A DNA stretch of 64,000 nucleotides from CBDFGE01 sp965247055. Lineage in GTDB: Bacteria > Chloroflexota > Dehalococcoidia > Lucifugimonadales > JAGWBF01. A model generated the notes under the pieces. The model was not told the DNA's origin, ran no database searches, and worked only from the letters and a program-made list of their open reading frames with translations. Positions within the stretch are counted from its first letter, which is position 1. Each line of letters begins with the position of its first letter. The stretch spans positions 124,001 to 188,000 of the forward strand of contig CBDFGE010000005.1 in assembly GCA_965247055.1 (NCBI GenBank), in the 5' to 3' direction. Both the position numbers and the translations under genes were made by a program. This document shows, one piece after another, positions 16,838 to 26,308 of the stretch.

Positions 16838-17272
16838 TCAGAGGAGCTGGGCGATCCACTGGTCGGCACTGCGTACCATGCCGGCGAGGGAAGCCAGCAT
16901 CCCCCGGGCGATCTCTGGGTGCTCCTCCAGTGCTGCCAGGAAGGCCTCCCTTGGAAGAAAATAGCATTCCGAGGGTGTGAGGGAGGTGACGGTAGCGGTT
17001 CTGGGCAGGCCATCTATCAGCCCGATCTCGCCGAAGCTGTCTCCCTGCCGGAGCACGGCCAGTACGGCCTCGGAGACGTCTGCCGCCCCCGATTTGGTCA
17101 CTTTGGCCGTCCCCGACTTCATGATGTACAGGCCGTCGGTGGGGTCGTTTTCATGGATGATGGCCGCCTCAGCCAGCGGGACCACCCGCATCTGAGCAGC
17201 CAGGTGCTCCAGGGCGTCCCGGGATAGGTATTGGAACAGGCTGACCTTGGCAAGGAATTCCGCCGTGTCCAT
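16838..17272 (-). CDS. Cyclic-nucleotide-binding domain protein without DNA-binding domain
   Basis: 144 residues made up of one cNMP-binding fold: LFQYLSRDALEHLA, the GDSFGEIGLIDGLPRTATV phosphate cassette at about 78-96, and a C-terminal helix. The helix-turn-helix of CRP regulators is absent, so it is a single-domain sensor of unknown partner. The cassette keeps Gly-Glu and an Arg, so binding of cAMP or a similar nucleotide is plausible. A class III cyclase is encoded at 37.8-40.9 kb, but no direct link is shown. Confidence 0.85.
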   Translation of the reverse strand: MDTAEFLAKVSLFQYLSRDALEHLAAQMRVVPLAEAAIIHENDPTDGLYIMKSGTAKVTKSGAADVSEAVLAVLRQGDSFGEIGLIDGLPRTATVTSLTPSECYFLPREAFLAALEEHPEIARGMLASLAGMVRSADQWIAQLL

Positions 17273-17759
17273 TAGCTGCCTCCCGCTTCAAGCCGGGGTG
17301 TCCCGGCTTTCCCCATCGCCCGTTGTTATGGCCCGGTTGATATATTCTACCCTAAACCGGCCCCTTCGTAGCGCTTTCTTCTCCGGATTTGTGGGCCGGA
17401 CCTGCAGAGCTCCCGTTACCCCCGATGAGTCTGGAGGCTGGCAATAGTGGCGCGACGTCTGGCTTCTTTGAGGGGCCGAAGCCTGTGGGTCACGATGCCG
17501 TCCGGGGGCTGGTGCCCGTGGACACCGGCAACGACCGGAGCAGGGCGCCCGCTTAAGGTACTTCCTCCACATCGCCGATCTGGCTCGGGCGGGGCCATCG
17601 CGGAGAGGGTCAACAGGAAGTCCAAGCTTTTCCTGTGGGCAATCGTATCAACTATGGTATCATTCGAAAATCCCATAGTCGGTTTCAGCGCGGACGGGGG
17701 AGCAGAGCAGAAGTAGGGGGTTGCGGGCAGTCCGGCGGCGGAGGACCGAGGCGGTAGAT
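17273..17759. other. Non-coding gap
   Basis: About 490 bases between divergent genes. Open frames here are short and match nothing recognisable. AT-rich patches near 17336-17350 and 17640-17670 are the likely promoter regions of the flanking genes. Confidence 0.35.
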
Positions 17760-20141
17760 ATGGGCAACGACCGTTTCCAGGCTGGCATATGGAGCATGGC
17801 GCCGCACCTGTGGCGTGCCGGCGCCTCACGGGGTCTGGCGCTGCTGGCCGCCATGGTGCTGGGGTCAGTAGTGGCGGGCGGCCACGCCGCCACTCCCCTG
17901 GAAGCAGGCTCCGACCCCTCCTCCGTGACCCTCGCCCCCATCAGGGACAACACCCTGATCGAGGACCTCGGCGGCAGTTTTAGCAACGGCGCCGGGGAGT
18001 GGATATTTGCGGGCAGGACCCAGTTGGGCTCAACCCGAAGGGGGGTGATCGCCTTCGATGTCGCCGGCAGCGTCCCAGTCGGAGCCGTCATCGAGAGCGT
18101 CGGGCTCACGCTGCACATGAGCATGAGTGAGGCGGACTCCCGCACCGTCGAGCTGCACAGGCTTCTCGCCGATTGGGGCGAGGGCACCTCGAGTGGGCGG
18201 GGGAGTGGGGGCGCCTCGACGCCCGGCGACGTCACCTGGATACACAGGTTCTTCCCCACCGAGCTATGGGATTCGCCTGGGGGAGATTTCGAGCCCGCGG
18301 TAAGCGCCGCCGTATCAGTGGGGGATACGGGCAGCTATACCTGGGGCCCCACGCCCCAGATGGGCGCCGACGTCCAGGGGTGGCTGGACAGTCCATCCAG
18401 CAACTTCGGATGGCTCCTCAAGGGCGACGAGGCCATCAGGTCCACGAAACGCTTCGACTCCAGGGAGAACAGTGTGGCGGCGGACCGTCCGGTCCTCACC
18501 GTGGAATACAGCATGCCGGCGCCTGTTGCCGAGCTCCAGTTCAGTGATGCCGCATACAGGGTGGCCGAGGGGGTGGGCAGCGCCACCATCACCGTCACCC
18601 GGATCGGGGCCGGTGCCGGAGAAGTGACGGTGAGCTACGTCGCCAGCGACGGCGCTGCCAGCCCGAACGAAGACTACAGCCCCGCCGCGGGGACCATCAC
18701 CTTCGCCGACGGCGACACCGCCGGCAAGACTTTCACCGTCCCTATCGACGATGACCACCTGGTGGAGGGCGACGAGACGGTAAATCTGGCTCTTTCCAAC
18801 CCCACCGGCGATGCCAGGCTCGGAAGCCAGAGCACTGCGGTGCTGATAATCTCGGCGAGCGACCTCGAGGTGGACGTTAACGAGGATGGCTTCGTGGATA
18901 TCCGGGACCTGCGTGTCGTGATCGCCAGCTTCGGGACGCCGCCTTTCCGCCGGCCCCGGTCCGATATCAACCTCGACAATCTGGTGGACATTCTGGACCT
19001 GGTCCTGGTGGCCCGCAACCTGGGCCGGCTCGCCCCTCAGGCACTGCAGCCCGTGGAGGTTGAGCGGGCATTCCTCAACCTGAGTTTCCAGAATGCTACC
19101 AACCTCGTCCAGCCCGGCGACGGCCGAGACCGGTTCTTTGTCACGGAGCAGGCGGGCCTTATCCGCGTCTTCCCCAATGAGCCGGCTGCGGCGGATGCTC
19201 CGGTGTTCCTGGACCTCACCCAGCGTGTGAACATGGGACACAACGAGGAGGGGCTACTTGGACTGGCCTTCGATCCCGGTTTCAGGGGCAGCCGCTATTT
19301 CTACGTCTACTACTCGGCTGCGAATCCCCGGAGGTCCGTGCTTTCCCGGTTCACAGCCGCCCAGAATGACCCGAGCGCGGCGGACCTGGGCAGCGAGCTC
19401 ATTATCATGGAGATACTACAGCCCTTCGGCAACCACAACGGGGGTCAGCTTGCCTTCGGGCCCGACGGGTATCTGTACGTGAGTCTCGGCGATGGCGGCG
19501 GTGGCGGAGACCTCCAGAGTAACGCCCAGCACCGGGGCACCCTCCTGGGATCGGTGCTTCGTATCGACGTGACTGGGACGTCCGACGGCAGGAACTACCG
19601 CATACCGCCGGACAACCCCTTCGTGGACGTCGACGGAGCCTTGGACGAGATATGGGCGTATGGGTTTCGGAATCCATGGCGGTTCTCTTTCGACGAACAC
19701 ACCGGCGCCCTCTGGCTGGGCGATGTGGGCCAGGACAATTGGGAGGAGATAGACCTGATAGAGCCGGGCCTGAACTACGGTTGGAACAGCATGGAAGGGG
19801 GCCACTGCTTCCCACCTTCCCAGGAGGGCTGCGACCGGACGGGTCTGGAGCCGCCCGTTACCGAGTACAGCCAGATGGCGGGCGATTGCTCCGTTACCGG
19901 TGGGTACGTCTACCGGGGCCGGGGCGGGCCCTCGCTTCTGGGTGCCTACGTGTACGGGGACTTCTGTACTGGAAGGATCTGGGGTCTACGGCACGATGGG
20001 AACACGGTGACCGAGGAGGCGCTACTCGTGGACACGGACCGCGCCGTCCCGTTCATCACCTCCTTTGGGCAGGCCCTAGATGGAAGCCTGTACCTCCTCT
20101 CCCGAACCGGCGGCGTTTACCGCCTGGTCCCGGCCCAATAG
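17760..20141 (+). CDS. Secreted multidomain protein with PQQ-dependent sugar dehydrogenase-like propeller
   Basis: About 793 residues from the ATG at 17760; a TTG at 17721 is an alternative. Order: signal peptide (hydrophobic GLALLAAMVLGSVVAGG, then cleavage near HAA); a DNRLRE-type beta domain (about 55-250); a Calx-beta domain (255-362); a dockerin-like pair of calcium loops (DVNEDGFVDIRDL and DINLDNLVDILDL, 368-425); and a glucose/sorbosone dehydrogenase six-bladed propeller (433-793) with NHNGGQLAFGPDGYLYVSLG and ENPW-like FRNPWRFSFD. The propeller family uses PQQ to oxidise sugars or aldehydes outside the cytoplasm. Dockerin without a visible cohesin suggests surface attachment or simple calcium folding. 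Confidence 0.82.
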   Translation: MGNDRFQAGIWSMAPHLWRAGASRGLALLAAMVLGSVVAGGHAATPLEAGSDPSSVTLAPIRDNTLIEDLGGSFSNGAGEWIFAGRTQLGSTRRGVIAFDVAGSVPVGAVIESVGLTLHMSMSEADSRTVELHRLLADWGEGTSSGRGSGGASTPGDVTWIHRFFPTELWDSPGGDFEPAVSAAVSVGDTGSYTWGPTPQMGADVQGWLDSPSSNFGWLLKGDEAIRSTKRFDSRENSVAADRPVLTVEYSMPAPVAELQFSDAAYRVAEGVGSATITVTRIGAGAGEVTVSYVASDGAASPNEDYSPAAGTITFADGDTAGKTFTVPIDDDHLVEGDETVNLALSNPTGDARLGSQSTAVLIISASDLEVDVNEDGFVDIRDLRVVIASFGTPPFRRPRSDINLDNLVDILDLVLVARNLGRLAPQALQPVEVERAFLNLSFQNATNLVQPGDGRDRFFVTEQAGLIRVFPNEPAAADAPVFLDLTQRVNMGHNEEGLLGLAFDPGFRGSRYFYVYYSAANPRRSVLSRFTAAQNDPSAADLGSELIIMEILQPFGNHNGGQLAFGPDGYLYVSLGDGGGGGDLQSNAQHRGTLLGSVLRIDVTGTSDGRNYRIPPDNPFVDVDGALDEIWAYGFRNPWRFSFDEHTGALWLGDVGQDNWEEIDLIEPGLNYGWNSMEGGHCFPPSQEGCDRTGLEPPVTEYSQMAGDCSVTGGYVYRGRGGPSLLGAYVYGDFCTGRIWGLRHDGNTVTEEALLVDTDRAVPFITSFGQALDGSLYLLSRTGGVYRLVPAQ

Positions 20142-20206
20142 ACCGGCGGCCGGGAACGGCCATCGCATCACGCCTCAAACGTCCGGAAATTAACCTGCAT
20201 TGCGTC

Positions 20207-20236
20207 TTGGACGGAGTCCAGCCGCCCCTTTATACT
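20207..20236 (+). promoter_or_regulatory. Promoter of the cupredoxin membrane protein
   Basis: TTGGAC, 18 bases, TATACT, followed 48 bases later by the ATG at 20284, which has AAGGAGG five bases before it. Confidence 0.5.
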
Positions 20237-20283
20237 TTACATTAGAGCCCCTTTCGGAGGGCGGCTAGACCCCAAGGAGGAAC

Positions 20284-21090
20284 ATGCTAAAGGAACCCGT
20301 GCTACCCCTCGGCCCGTGGGAGAGCCGGCCGGTATATGCCAAGGCCGCGATCATAGGGTTTTTGATCGTGGTGCCGGCCTCGCTTCTCTCCACCATCGTG
20401 GGTATCGTGGAGGAGAACGGCTCCCTGTGGTCCTCGGCGCTCATTGCGCTGGTGGTCTCCCTGGTGATGGCCGGGCTTCTGCTGAAGTACGGGCGCTGGC
20501 TGTACATCGTCGCCGCGGTCCTGGGCTTGGCGGTCCCCATAGTGTTCGGACCCGTCATCTTTTCATACGGGCTCTCCTACATCGACAGCTTCTGGGATTT
20601 CACCCCGGCTCTGCTGTGGCTGGTCGGAGGGCTGCTGGCGTTGGTGGGCGGGACTGTCGCCTTCATCCAGCACAGGTTGGGCAATCCCCGTTTGGCCGCC
20701 AAACCGTCGGAGCGTAACGTAATTGGTGGCATCGGGCTGGTCGTCGCAGCCCTTATTATCGTGTCTGGTATCCTTACGATGACGGTGCGCGACCGCGTCA
20801 GCGCGGAAGAGGCCGCGGGCGCCATAACGCTAGATATGAAGGACACCCAGTTCCGTCCCCGGGTACTGGAGGTCCGAGCCGGTCAGGCGGTACGACTGCT
20901 GGTGAAGAACAGCGATTTCACCATCCACACCTTCACCATGAAGGAGCTGGATGTTGACTTCGGCCTGGGGGGCTTCAGCGAGCAGATAGTGGACATGCCT
21001 GCCATAGCCCCGGCCGGGAGGAGCTTCACCTATACCTGCGAAGTGCCCGGCCACGAGGACATGAAGGGAACGCTGCTGGTGGTACAGTAG
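20284..21090 (+). CDS. Polytopic membrane protein with C-terminal cupredoxin domain
   Basis: 268 residues. About five membrane segments fill 20-165. The remainder (about 180-268) is a cupredoxin fold like the copper domain of cytochrome oxidase subunit II or plastocyanin. Likely type 1 copper ligands are His215 (DFTIHTF), Cys252, His257 and Met260 (YTCEVPGHEDMKG). A periplasmic electron carrier anchored by its own helices is the simplest role. It follows the secreted PQQ-type dehydrogenase gene, so copper-mediated electron transfer from that enzyme is a possible link, though nothing here proves it. Confidence 0.8.
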   Translation: MLKEPVLPLGPWESRPVYAKAAIIGFLIVVPASLLSTIVGIVEENGSLWSSALIALVVSLVMAGLLLKYGRWLYIVAAVLGLAVPIVFGPVIFSYGLSYIDSFWDFTPALLWLVGGLLALVGGTVAFIQHRLGNPRLAAKPSERNVIGGIGLVVAALIIVSGILTMTVRDRVSAEEAAGAITLDMKDTQFRPRVLEVRAGQAVRLLVKNSDFTIHTFTMKELDVDFGLGGFSEQIVDMPAIAPAGRSFTYTCEVPGHEDMKGTLLVVQ

Positions 21091-21099
21091 CGGACCGGC

Positions 21100-22512
21100 C
21101 TAAATCGGCGGCTTCCTCTCGTGCCAGGGGGTGTTACGCTCGTAAGCGTAGGCGACCTTGAGCACCGTCTCGTCGTCGAAGTTCCTTCCCCCGATCTGAA
21201 GCCCTATGGGCAGGTTCTCGTCTGTGAAACCGCAGCAGATGCTCAGTGACGGGCTGGTGGAGACGCTAAAGGTCGCCGTGACGAGCCAGGAGGCAGAGAC
21301 AAAGGGGGCCTTCTCCCTGCTGTCGACTATGGTCCCGGTCTCAGGCCCGACCTTCTGGGCCACGATCCCGGTGGTGGGCATCACCAGAGCGTCCACCCTT
21401 TCCAGGGCGGCATCGACCTGCTGGCGCAGGAGGGTCCGTAGCTTCTGGGCTTTGTAGTAGTACTGGGCGGGCAGCAGGCTGTTTACAAGATAGGCGATCC
21501 GGTTGTCGTGGCCCACCTCCTGCATGTGGTTGAGCAAGAACTCCTTGTACTGCAAAGGCGCCTCTATCCTCAGTGGCCCCAGTATGGTCCACGCGTCCAT
21601 GGCCAGGGGGACGGACACCTCCTCCACCGAAGCTCCCAGCTCCCTCAGTACGTCGGCTGATTTCACCACCGCCTCCCGGACCTGGGGGTCGATGATCTGG
21701 GCGTTGACCACCTCCGTGACCACTCCCACCTTTACTCCCTTGATGTTGCCGTCCAGTACCTTCCGGTAGTCGGGCACGGGAGTGTCCCAGGTGTAGGCGT
21801 CCTTGGGATCGTACCCCGCGATGGCCTGGAGGGTCATGGCGCAGTCCTCAACGGTCCGGGATATGGGCCCCATGGTGTCCATGGACCATACGCCTCGCTT
21901 TACGCCGTAGCGGCTGACCCGGCCCCAGGATGGCCTGAGACCGACCAGCCCACACCAGGAAGCCGGTCCGCGAATAGAGCCGCCCGTGTCCTCGCCAAGG
22001 GAGGTGGCACACAGGAACCCGGCGGTGGCGGCGGCCGAGCCGGTGCTGGAGCCGCCGGTGAGCCGCTCCTGGTCCCATGGGTTCAGGGCGGTGCCAAAGT
22101 GCTGGGGCACACCCGTTGTGCCGAACTCGGTCAGGTTCGCCTTCCCCAGCAGGATGGCCCCCGCTTCCTTCAGCTTCGATATCACCGTCGCGTCTTCATC
22201 GGGAACGAAGTCTTTGAAGAAGGGGGAGCCTATGGTGGTGCGAATCCCCTTGGTATAGACCTGGTCCTTCACCGCGACGGGAATGCCGTGCATGGGCCCC
22301 CGGTACTCACCCCGGGCCAGCGCCTGCTCCGATTCCCGTGCGGCCTGACGGGCGTGGTCTCCTGCCACCGTTATGTAGGCGTGAAGGGTGGGGTTAAGGC
22401 GCTCGATCCGCTCCAGGTAGGCGTCCACCGCCTCTACCGGGGATACCTCCTTCGCCTTGATGAGAGCGGAGAGCTGGGTAGCCGAGAGGTAAGGTATGTC
22501 CCCTTTTTCCAT
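21100..22512 (-). CDS. Amidase signature family hydrolase
   Basis: 470 residues. The catalytic Lys is in PVAVKDQVYTKG, and the cis-Ser/Ser nucleophile pair is in GGSSTGSAAATAG and DTGGSIRGPASW, so the Ser-Ser-Lys triad is complete. The sequence resembles GatA-type amidases, but it stands alone without GatC or GatB, contains family-atypical stretches such as KLRTLLRQQVDAALE and lies far from the split gatB. Hydrolysis of small aliphatic or aromatic amides is more likely than tRNA amidation. Start ATG has GAGCC upstream only. Confidence 0.85.
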   Translation of the reverse strand: MEKGDIPYLSATQLSALIKAKEVSPVEAVDAYLERIERLNPTLHAYITVAGDHARQAARESEQALARGEYRGPMHGIPVAVKDQVYTKGIRTTIGSPFFKDFVPDEDATVISKLKEAGAILLGKANLTEFGTTGVPQHFGTALNPWDQERLTGGSSTGSAAATAGFLCATSLGEDTGGSIRGPASWCGLVGLRPSWGRVSRYGVKRGVWSMDTMGPISRTVEDCAMTLQAIAGYDPKDAYTWDTPVPDYRKVLDGNIKGVKVGVVTEVVNAQIIDPQVREAVVKSADVLRELGASVEEVSVPLAMDAWTILGPLRIEAPLQYKEFLLNHMQEVGHDNRIAYLVNSLLPAQYYYKAQKLRTLLRQQVDAALERVDALVMPTTGIVAQKVGPETGTIVDSREKAPFVSASWLVTATFSVSTSPSLSICCGFTDENLPIGLQIGGRNFDDETVLKVAYAYERNTPWHERKPPI

Positions 22513-22662
22513 GGTGGCTCCTTTCGTGGGGTGCCTGTCCTTGCTGGAGTGTGGTACTCCCGGGCGGGCGCCACGGTCCTCGAATCATCGCTGCCCGTTG
22601 CTAGCCCGATTATATGTGTGCCCACGGCAGCGGTCAAGGGAGGCCGTCGAAAGCCATTCCCG

Positions 22663-23760
22663 TCAGAGGGCATTTTCGACCCTCCTGCGCAGCCGCCCTA
22701 TCCACCAGCGTAGGGCTGAGTTGGAGTAAGCGCACAGCAGGGAAAGGCCCAGCACGCGGTAGACCCATGCCCGGCCCACCTTCGAGGGCCTCGCCGGGTC
22801 CAGCCACCCGTCGTTTGTTGCGAGCTTGGCAAGGGTCGCCAGCCCTATCAGTAGCGGCCATAGCGCCGCGAGCCGCAGGCGTATACACCGCCTCGGAATG
22901 GCGCAGAGGTACTCTTCCGCGGCGCGGTAGTGGCCCAGCGCGGTCCCTATCCCCGCCGTGAGCATGGGGCGGGCCTTCGCTCCTGCCGACGGGTCCAGCA
23001 GGTCGCGAGGAGTCAGGCCGGCGCGGGACAGTTTGTCCGCAGGCAGGTAGCAGCGCCCGATGCGCAGGTCCCTGGGAACGTCCCGCAGGACGTTGGTGAG
23101 CTGTAGCGCCTTGCCGAAACCCACTCCGGTCTCCGCCATTTGAGGGCCATCCCAGCTCTTCAGGGCGGCGGTGTGGGTCATGGTTATCGCCGTCCAGAAC
23201 TCGCCTACGCAGCCAGCCACGTAATAGAGATAGCGGTCCAGGTCGGCGTCATTTCCGAGGGCCGCGATCCTCCCCGAGTCCTCCGGGGGGAATGTGGAGA
23301 GGTCCATCTCCATGCCGCGGGTCAGGGTCACTACGACCGAGCGCACCGGGACTCGGTCGGCCTCTGGCAGTGCCAGGAGCATGGAAAAGGCGGCTGGGAG
23401 GGAGTTCAGGAGTTCCGCCTCGGCGGGTATCGCGTGCCCCCCGGCCAGGCCGTGGCCTATCTCTCTAAGGGTCTCCTCCGCTGCGGGACCTTCGACCTGG
23501 CCCCTGAAGGCCAGGAGCCGGTCCAGCCGTTCCTGCGGAGGCAGGAGCGTGGTGTCGGCTATGGTGTCGGCGGCCCGCGCCAGCAGGTAAGCCAGCCCCA
23601 CGGGCTCGCGGATGTCCCCCGGCAGCACCCGCACCGTCAGATAAAAGCTGCGGGACACTCGCCTGAGGAGGGCTTTGCTCAGGTGCTCGCGGCCCGCCCT
23701 TGAGGTGGCGGGTAAGGGCATATCGGTCCTGGAGCTGGAGGCGGGCTGGGTGTCTGCCAT
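22663..23760 (-). CDS. Squalene/phytoene synthase family protein
   Basis: 365 residues. The trans-isoprenyl diphosphate synthase head-to-head fold is shown by SRSFYLTVRVLP, the first aspartate motif ARAADTIAD (Asp65, Asp69) and the second in NVLRDVPRDLRIG. A hydrophobic C-terminal segment (about 335-352) may anchor it. The sequence near the first motif looks more like squalene synthase than phytoene synthase, so squalene from two farnesyl diphosphates is likely, but no hopene cyclase or hpn genes are nearby. It uses isoprenoid precursors of the pathway that includes ispD and ispF. Confidence 0.82.
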   Translation of the reverse strand: MADTQPASSSRTDMPLPATSRAGREHLSKALLRRVSRSFYLTVRVLPGDIREPVGLAYLLARAADTIADTTLLPPQERLDRLLAFRGQVEGPAAEETLREIGHGLAGGHAIPAEAELLNSLPAAFSMLLALPEADRVPVRSVVVTLTRGMEMDLSTFPPEDSGRIAALGNDADLDRYLYYVAGCVGEFWTAITMTHTAALKSWDGPQMAETGVGFGKALQLTNVLRDVPRDLRIGRCYLPADKLSRAGLTPRDLLDPSAGAKARPMLTAGIGTALGHYRAAEEYLCAIPRRCIRLRLAALWPLLIGLATLAKLATNDGWLDPARPSKVGRAWVYRVLGLSLLCAYSNSALRWWIGRLRRRVENAL

Positions 23761-23900
23761 CCTGGGCTGGACCTGCCTGCGTGGTATCGCCGACGAGGGC
23801 AGACTGTATTATACCAGACCTGCGCCGGCCGAACCCTTGAGCAGCGGCCACCTGTTCTTGGGGCGTTGCCCTGCCAGGTCTCCCTGTAGGACAAAAGGAT

Positions 23901-23945
23901 GGCCCTGGAGCAGGGTTGGGGGGCTAGGATCCCTGCTCCAGGGCC
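23901..23945 (-). terminator. Strong hairpin after the archaellin genes
   Basis: Perfect 15-bp inverted repeat, GGCCCTGGAGCAGGG and its complement, around a 15-base loop, 30 bases past the archaellin stop. Reading the minus strand there is a short T-rich stretch (CATCCTTTTGTCC) after it. Confidence 0.7.
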
Positions 23946-23975
23946 ACGTCGGTTGTCAGCCAAAGGGTGGAGCCG

Positions 23976-24800
23976 TTAGTTAAGGTTGTTTATCTTCACC
24001 ATGGACACGGGGGTGGTGCGGGAGACCTGGAGCACGGCTCCTACGGGAAGCTTGATGAATATGGTGAAGGCTGTATCTTTTTTCAGGTCGGGGTTGAGGG
24101 AGGCCCTCATCCCTGTAACCTTTACCTCATACATCTCCCCCGGCTCCACCAGCTTGTCTGTGTCGGCGTTGCCCAGTGCGGTGACGGTGACGTCGGCGGT
24201 GGCTAGGGTGAGCGACTGGCCCGAATCGATGTAGGTAATGATTGTCTCGCCGGGGGTCAGGTCGACGGCTCCTCCCCCCGCAGCGTTAGCCACCTGCAGG
24301 CTCATCTCGTCCACGATGCCAGCGCTGTAGTCCACCTCGATGGAGTCGCCCGTCGTGAGGGCTGTGCCCAGGGTGACGACGCCGGTGGTATTGTTTATGG
24401 AGTACTGTGCGCTTGCGGGGCTGCTGGCGACTCTGGTCAGGTCGGTGGCAGCCGGCTGGAGCGTGACCGTGTCGGACTCCCCCACCACCGGCAAATTGGC
24501 GAGAGCGGACAGAACTGTGACGGCACCGTCCGCGGTATGGGTCGCCGCCACCTCGTTGACCACGGCGAAGGCCTTTGCCGTAATGGAGCCCCTGATCTCC
24601 AGGGTGCCGCTGGCCTCGGTGAGGCCGGCGTTAATGGTCTCCTTGGACTTGTCGCTGGAGAAGAGGCCGGTGGACAGGGCGGCGAACGCGAATACCGAGG
24701 AGACCACCACGAAGGCGATCAGCACGATGGCCGTCTCCAGTCCGGTTATGCCCCGGCTGTCCGCGTGCAAAAGCCTCTTCGTGCCCGGTGCGTATCTCAT
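23976..24800 (-). CDS. Archaellin (archaeal-type flagellin), copy 1
   Basis: 274 residues. A class III signal peptide is evident: basic leader, then DSRGITGLETAIVLIAFVVV, with the prepilin-peptidase site after the RG and a long hydrophobic helix after it. The conserved helix end SSDKSKETINAGLTEASGTL and the Asn/Thr-rich beta-strand remainder fit archaellins, the filament subunits of archaella. GGGAG precedes the ATG. It is 51 bases after the interrupted copy 2 and shares its N-terminus almost exactly, differing in the middle. Presence in a bacterial genome fits reports of archaella in Chloroflexota. A type IV pilin-like role is the alternative. Confidence 0.8.
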   Translation of the reverse strand: MRYAPGTKRLLHADSRGITGLETAIVLIAFVVVSSVFAFAALSTGLFSSDKSKETINAGLTEASGTLEIRGSITAKAFAVVNEVAATHTADGAVTVLSALANLPVVGESDTVTLQPAATDLTRVASSPASAQYSINNTTGVVTLGTALTTGDSIEVDYSAGIVDEMSLQVANAAGGGAVDLTPGETIITYIDSGQSLTLATADVTVTALGNADTDKLVEPGEMYEVKVTGMRASLNPDLKKDTAFTIFIKLPVGAVLQVSRTTPVSMVKINNLN

Positions 24801-24940
24801 TACATCTCCCTACAGGCGTCTAGCTCTCCGTTTTGCAGGCCCAGGCCACGGCTATCCCAGGTCGCTGAAGGTCTCCAGCACCACCGGAGTGGTGCGCTCG
24901 ACGTTGAGGACGGCTCCCACAGGTGGCTTTATCTGTATGC

Positions 24941-26308
24941 AGTAGAGTCCCAGGAAGTGGTGTAACAAGAGGAGAGGGTCTGGATGAAGAGAGACCACCA
25001 CGTCATCCTTAGCGGGCAAAGACGAGCCTGAGAAAGGAGGACAACGGTGGTCAAGGAAAGGATGGACCTGCTTGAGCTAATGCGCAAGAGGGGAGTCGAC
25101 GGTGACGTGGACTTTCTACGAGAGGCACTGAGAGTGCTGGTCGAGGAGATCATGGAGGCTGATGTGTCATCGAGGACCGGTGCTGGGTATGGAGAACGCA
25201 ACCCTGAGCGGGTGACCCAGCGCAACGGGTACCGGTCTCGAGCATGGGACACTCGCGTAGGGACCATGGAGTTGCAGATACCCAAGCTCAGAGAGGGAAG
25301 CTACTTTCCGAGCCTGCTGGAGCCACGGCGTCGCAGCGAGCGAGCTCTGCTGGCGGTGATCCAGCAGGCGTATGTGGAGGGTGTATCGACGAGGCGAGTG
25401 GATGATCTGGTCAAGGCCCTGGGGTGCGAGGGTATCTCAAAGAGCCAAGTGTCGCGTATCTGCCAGGAGCTGGACGGGGTGGTGGAGAGCTTCCTGGGTC
25501 GGCCGCTGGACGGCGGATCATATCCCTACCTGTGGCTGGACGCACTAACCCAGAAGGTCAGAGAGGCCGGTAGGATAGTCAACGTCAGCGTGGTGGTGGC
25601 GACGGCGGTCAATAGCGAGGGCAAGCGTGAGATCGTTGGGATGGACGTGGGTACCAGTGAAGACGACGCCTTCTGGCTGGCCTTCCTGCGCTCACTGGTC
25701 GCCAGGGGCCTCGGCGGGGTGGAACTGGTGGTATCGGACGCTCATCAGGGACTCAGGGATGCCATCGCAACTGTCTTCGGTGGGGCCAGTTGGCAGCGGT
25801 GCCGCACCCACTTCATGACCAACCTGCTCACTCGGGTCCCCAGGAGCGCTCAGCCCTGGGTGGCCACCATGGTACGCACCATCTACCAGCAGCCGTCCCC
25901 TCAGGAGGTGCATGCCCAACTCGAGCGGGTGATTGCTCAGCTCCAGGACCCGTTCCCACAGGGCGCCTCTCGACTGGACGAGGCTGGACCCGACGTCCTG
26001 GCCTTCTCCAGCTTCCCCGTCGCCCACTGGAAGAAGATCTGGTCCAACAACCCCCTGGAGCGTCTCAACAAGGAGATACGGCGCCGCACCGATGTGGTGG
26101 GCATCTTCCCTAACCGCCCATCTGTCCGTCGCCTGGTCGGCGCCGTCCTAGCTGAGCAGCACGACGAGTGGGCCGTCGGCCGTCGATACATGACACAGGA
26201 GGTAACCACCTCCAACGAAGCTCTACCCAGAGCCGAACTCGCAGAGGCAGCGGCCTAGACGATATCAACAGGATGACGTACTCTTACACCACTCTATGGG
26301 ACGTGACC
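24941..26308 (+). mobile_element. IS256-family insertion sequence, copy 1 (1368 bp)
   Basis: Ends are imperfect inverted repeats: AGTAGAGTCCCAGGAAGTGG on the left against GGTCACGTCCCATAGAGTGG read inward from the right, both continuing as TGTAA. It is flanked by an identical 8-bp duplication CTGTATGC (24933-24940 and 26309-26316). It carries one transposase and sits in archaellin copy 2. The second copy at 48654-50021 has the same length and nearly the same sequence. Confidence 0.92.
25047..26258 (+). CDS. IS256/mutator-type transposase
   Basis: 403 residues. The DDE catalytic residues are seen in LWLDALTQKVRE (first Asp), VVSDAHQGLRDAI (second Asp) and NNPLERLNKEIRRRTD (Glu), typical of the mutator family; the C(2)H-like QRCRTHFMTNLL segment is present. 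GTG start with AAAGGAGG upstream. Differs from copy 2 by Asp to Gly in TSEDDAFW. It looks intact and probably active. Confidence 0.95.
   Translation: MVKERMDLLELMRKRGVDGDVDFLREALRVLVEEIMEADVSSRTGAGYGERNPERVTQRNGYRSRAWDTRVGTMELQIPKLREGSYFPSLLEPRRRSERALLAVIQQAYVEGVSTRRVDDLVKALGCEGISKSQVSRICQELDGVVESFLGRPLDGGSYPYLWLDALTQKVREAGRIVNVSVVVATAVNSEGKREIVGMDVGTSEDDAFWLAFLRSLVARGLGGVELVVSDAHQGLRDAIATVFGGASWQRCRTHFMTNLLTRVPRSAQPWVATMVRTIYQQPSPQEVHAQLERVIAQLQDPFPQGASRLDEAGPDVLAFSSFPVAHWKKIWSNNPLERLNKEIRRRTDVVGIFPNRPSVRRLVGAVLAEQHDEWAVGRRYMTQEVTTSNEALPRAELAEAAA

Noticed and set aside
17447..17716. 89-codon frame before the secreted dehydrogenase
   Set aside because: No recognisable content or ribosome site; composition not protein-like.
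24340..24965. Plus-strand frames over the archaellin genes
   Set aside because: Antisense to archaellin copy 1 and to the 3' end of copy 2; no family match.
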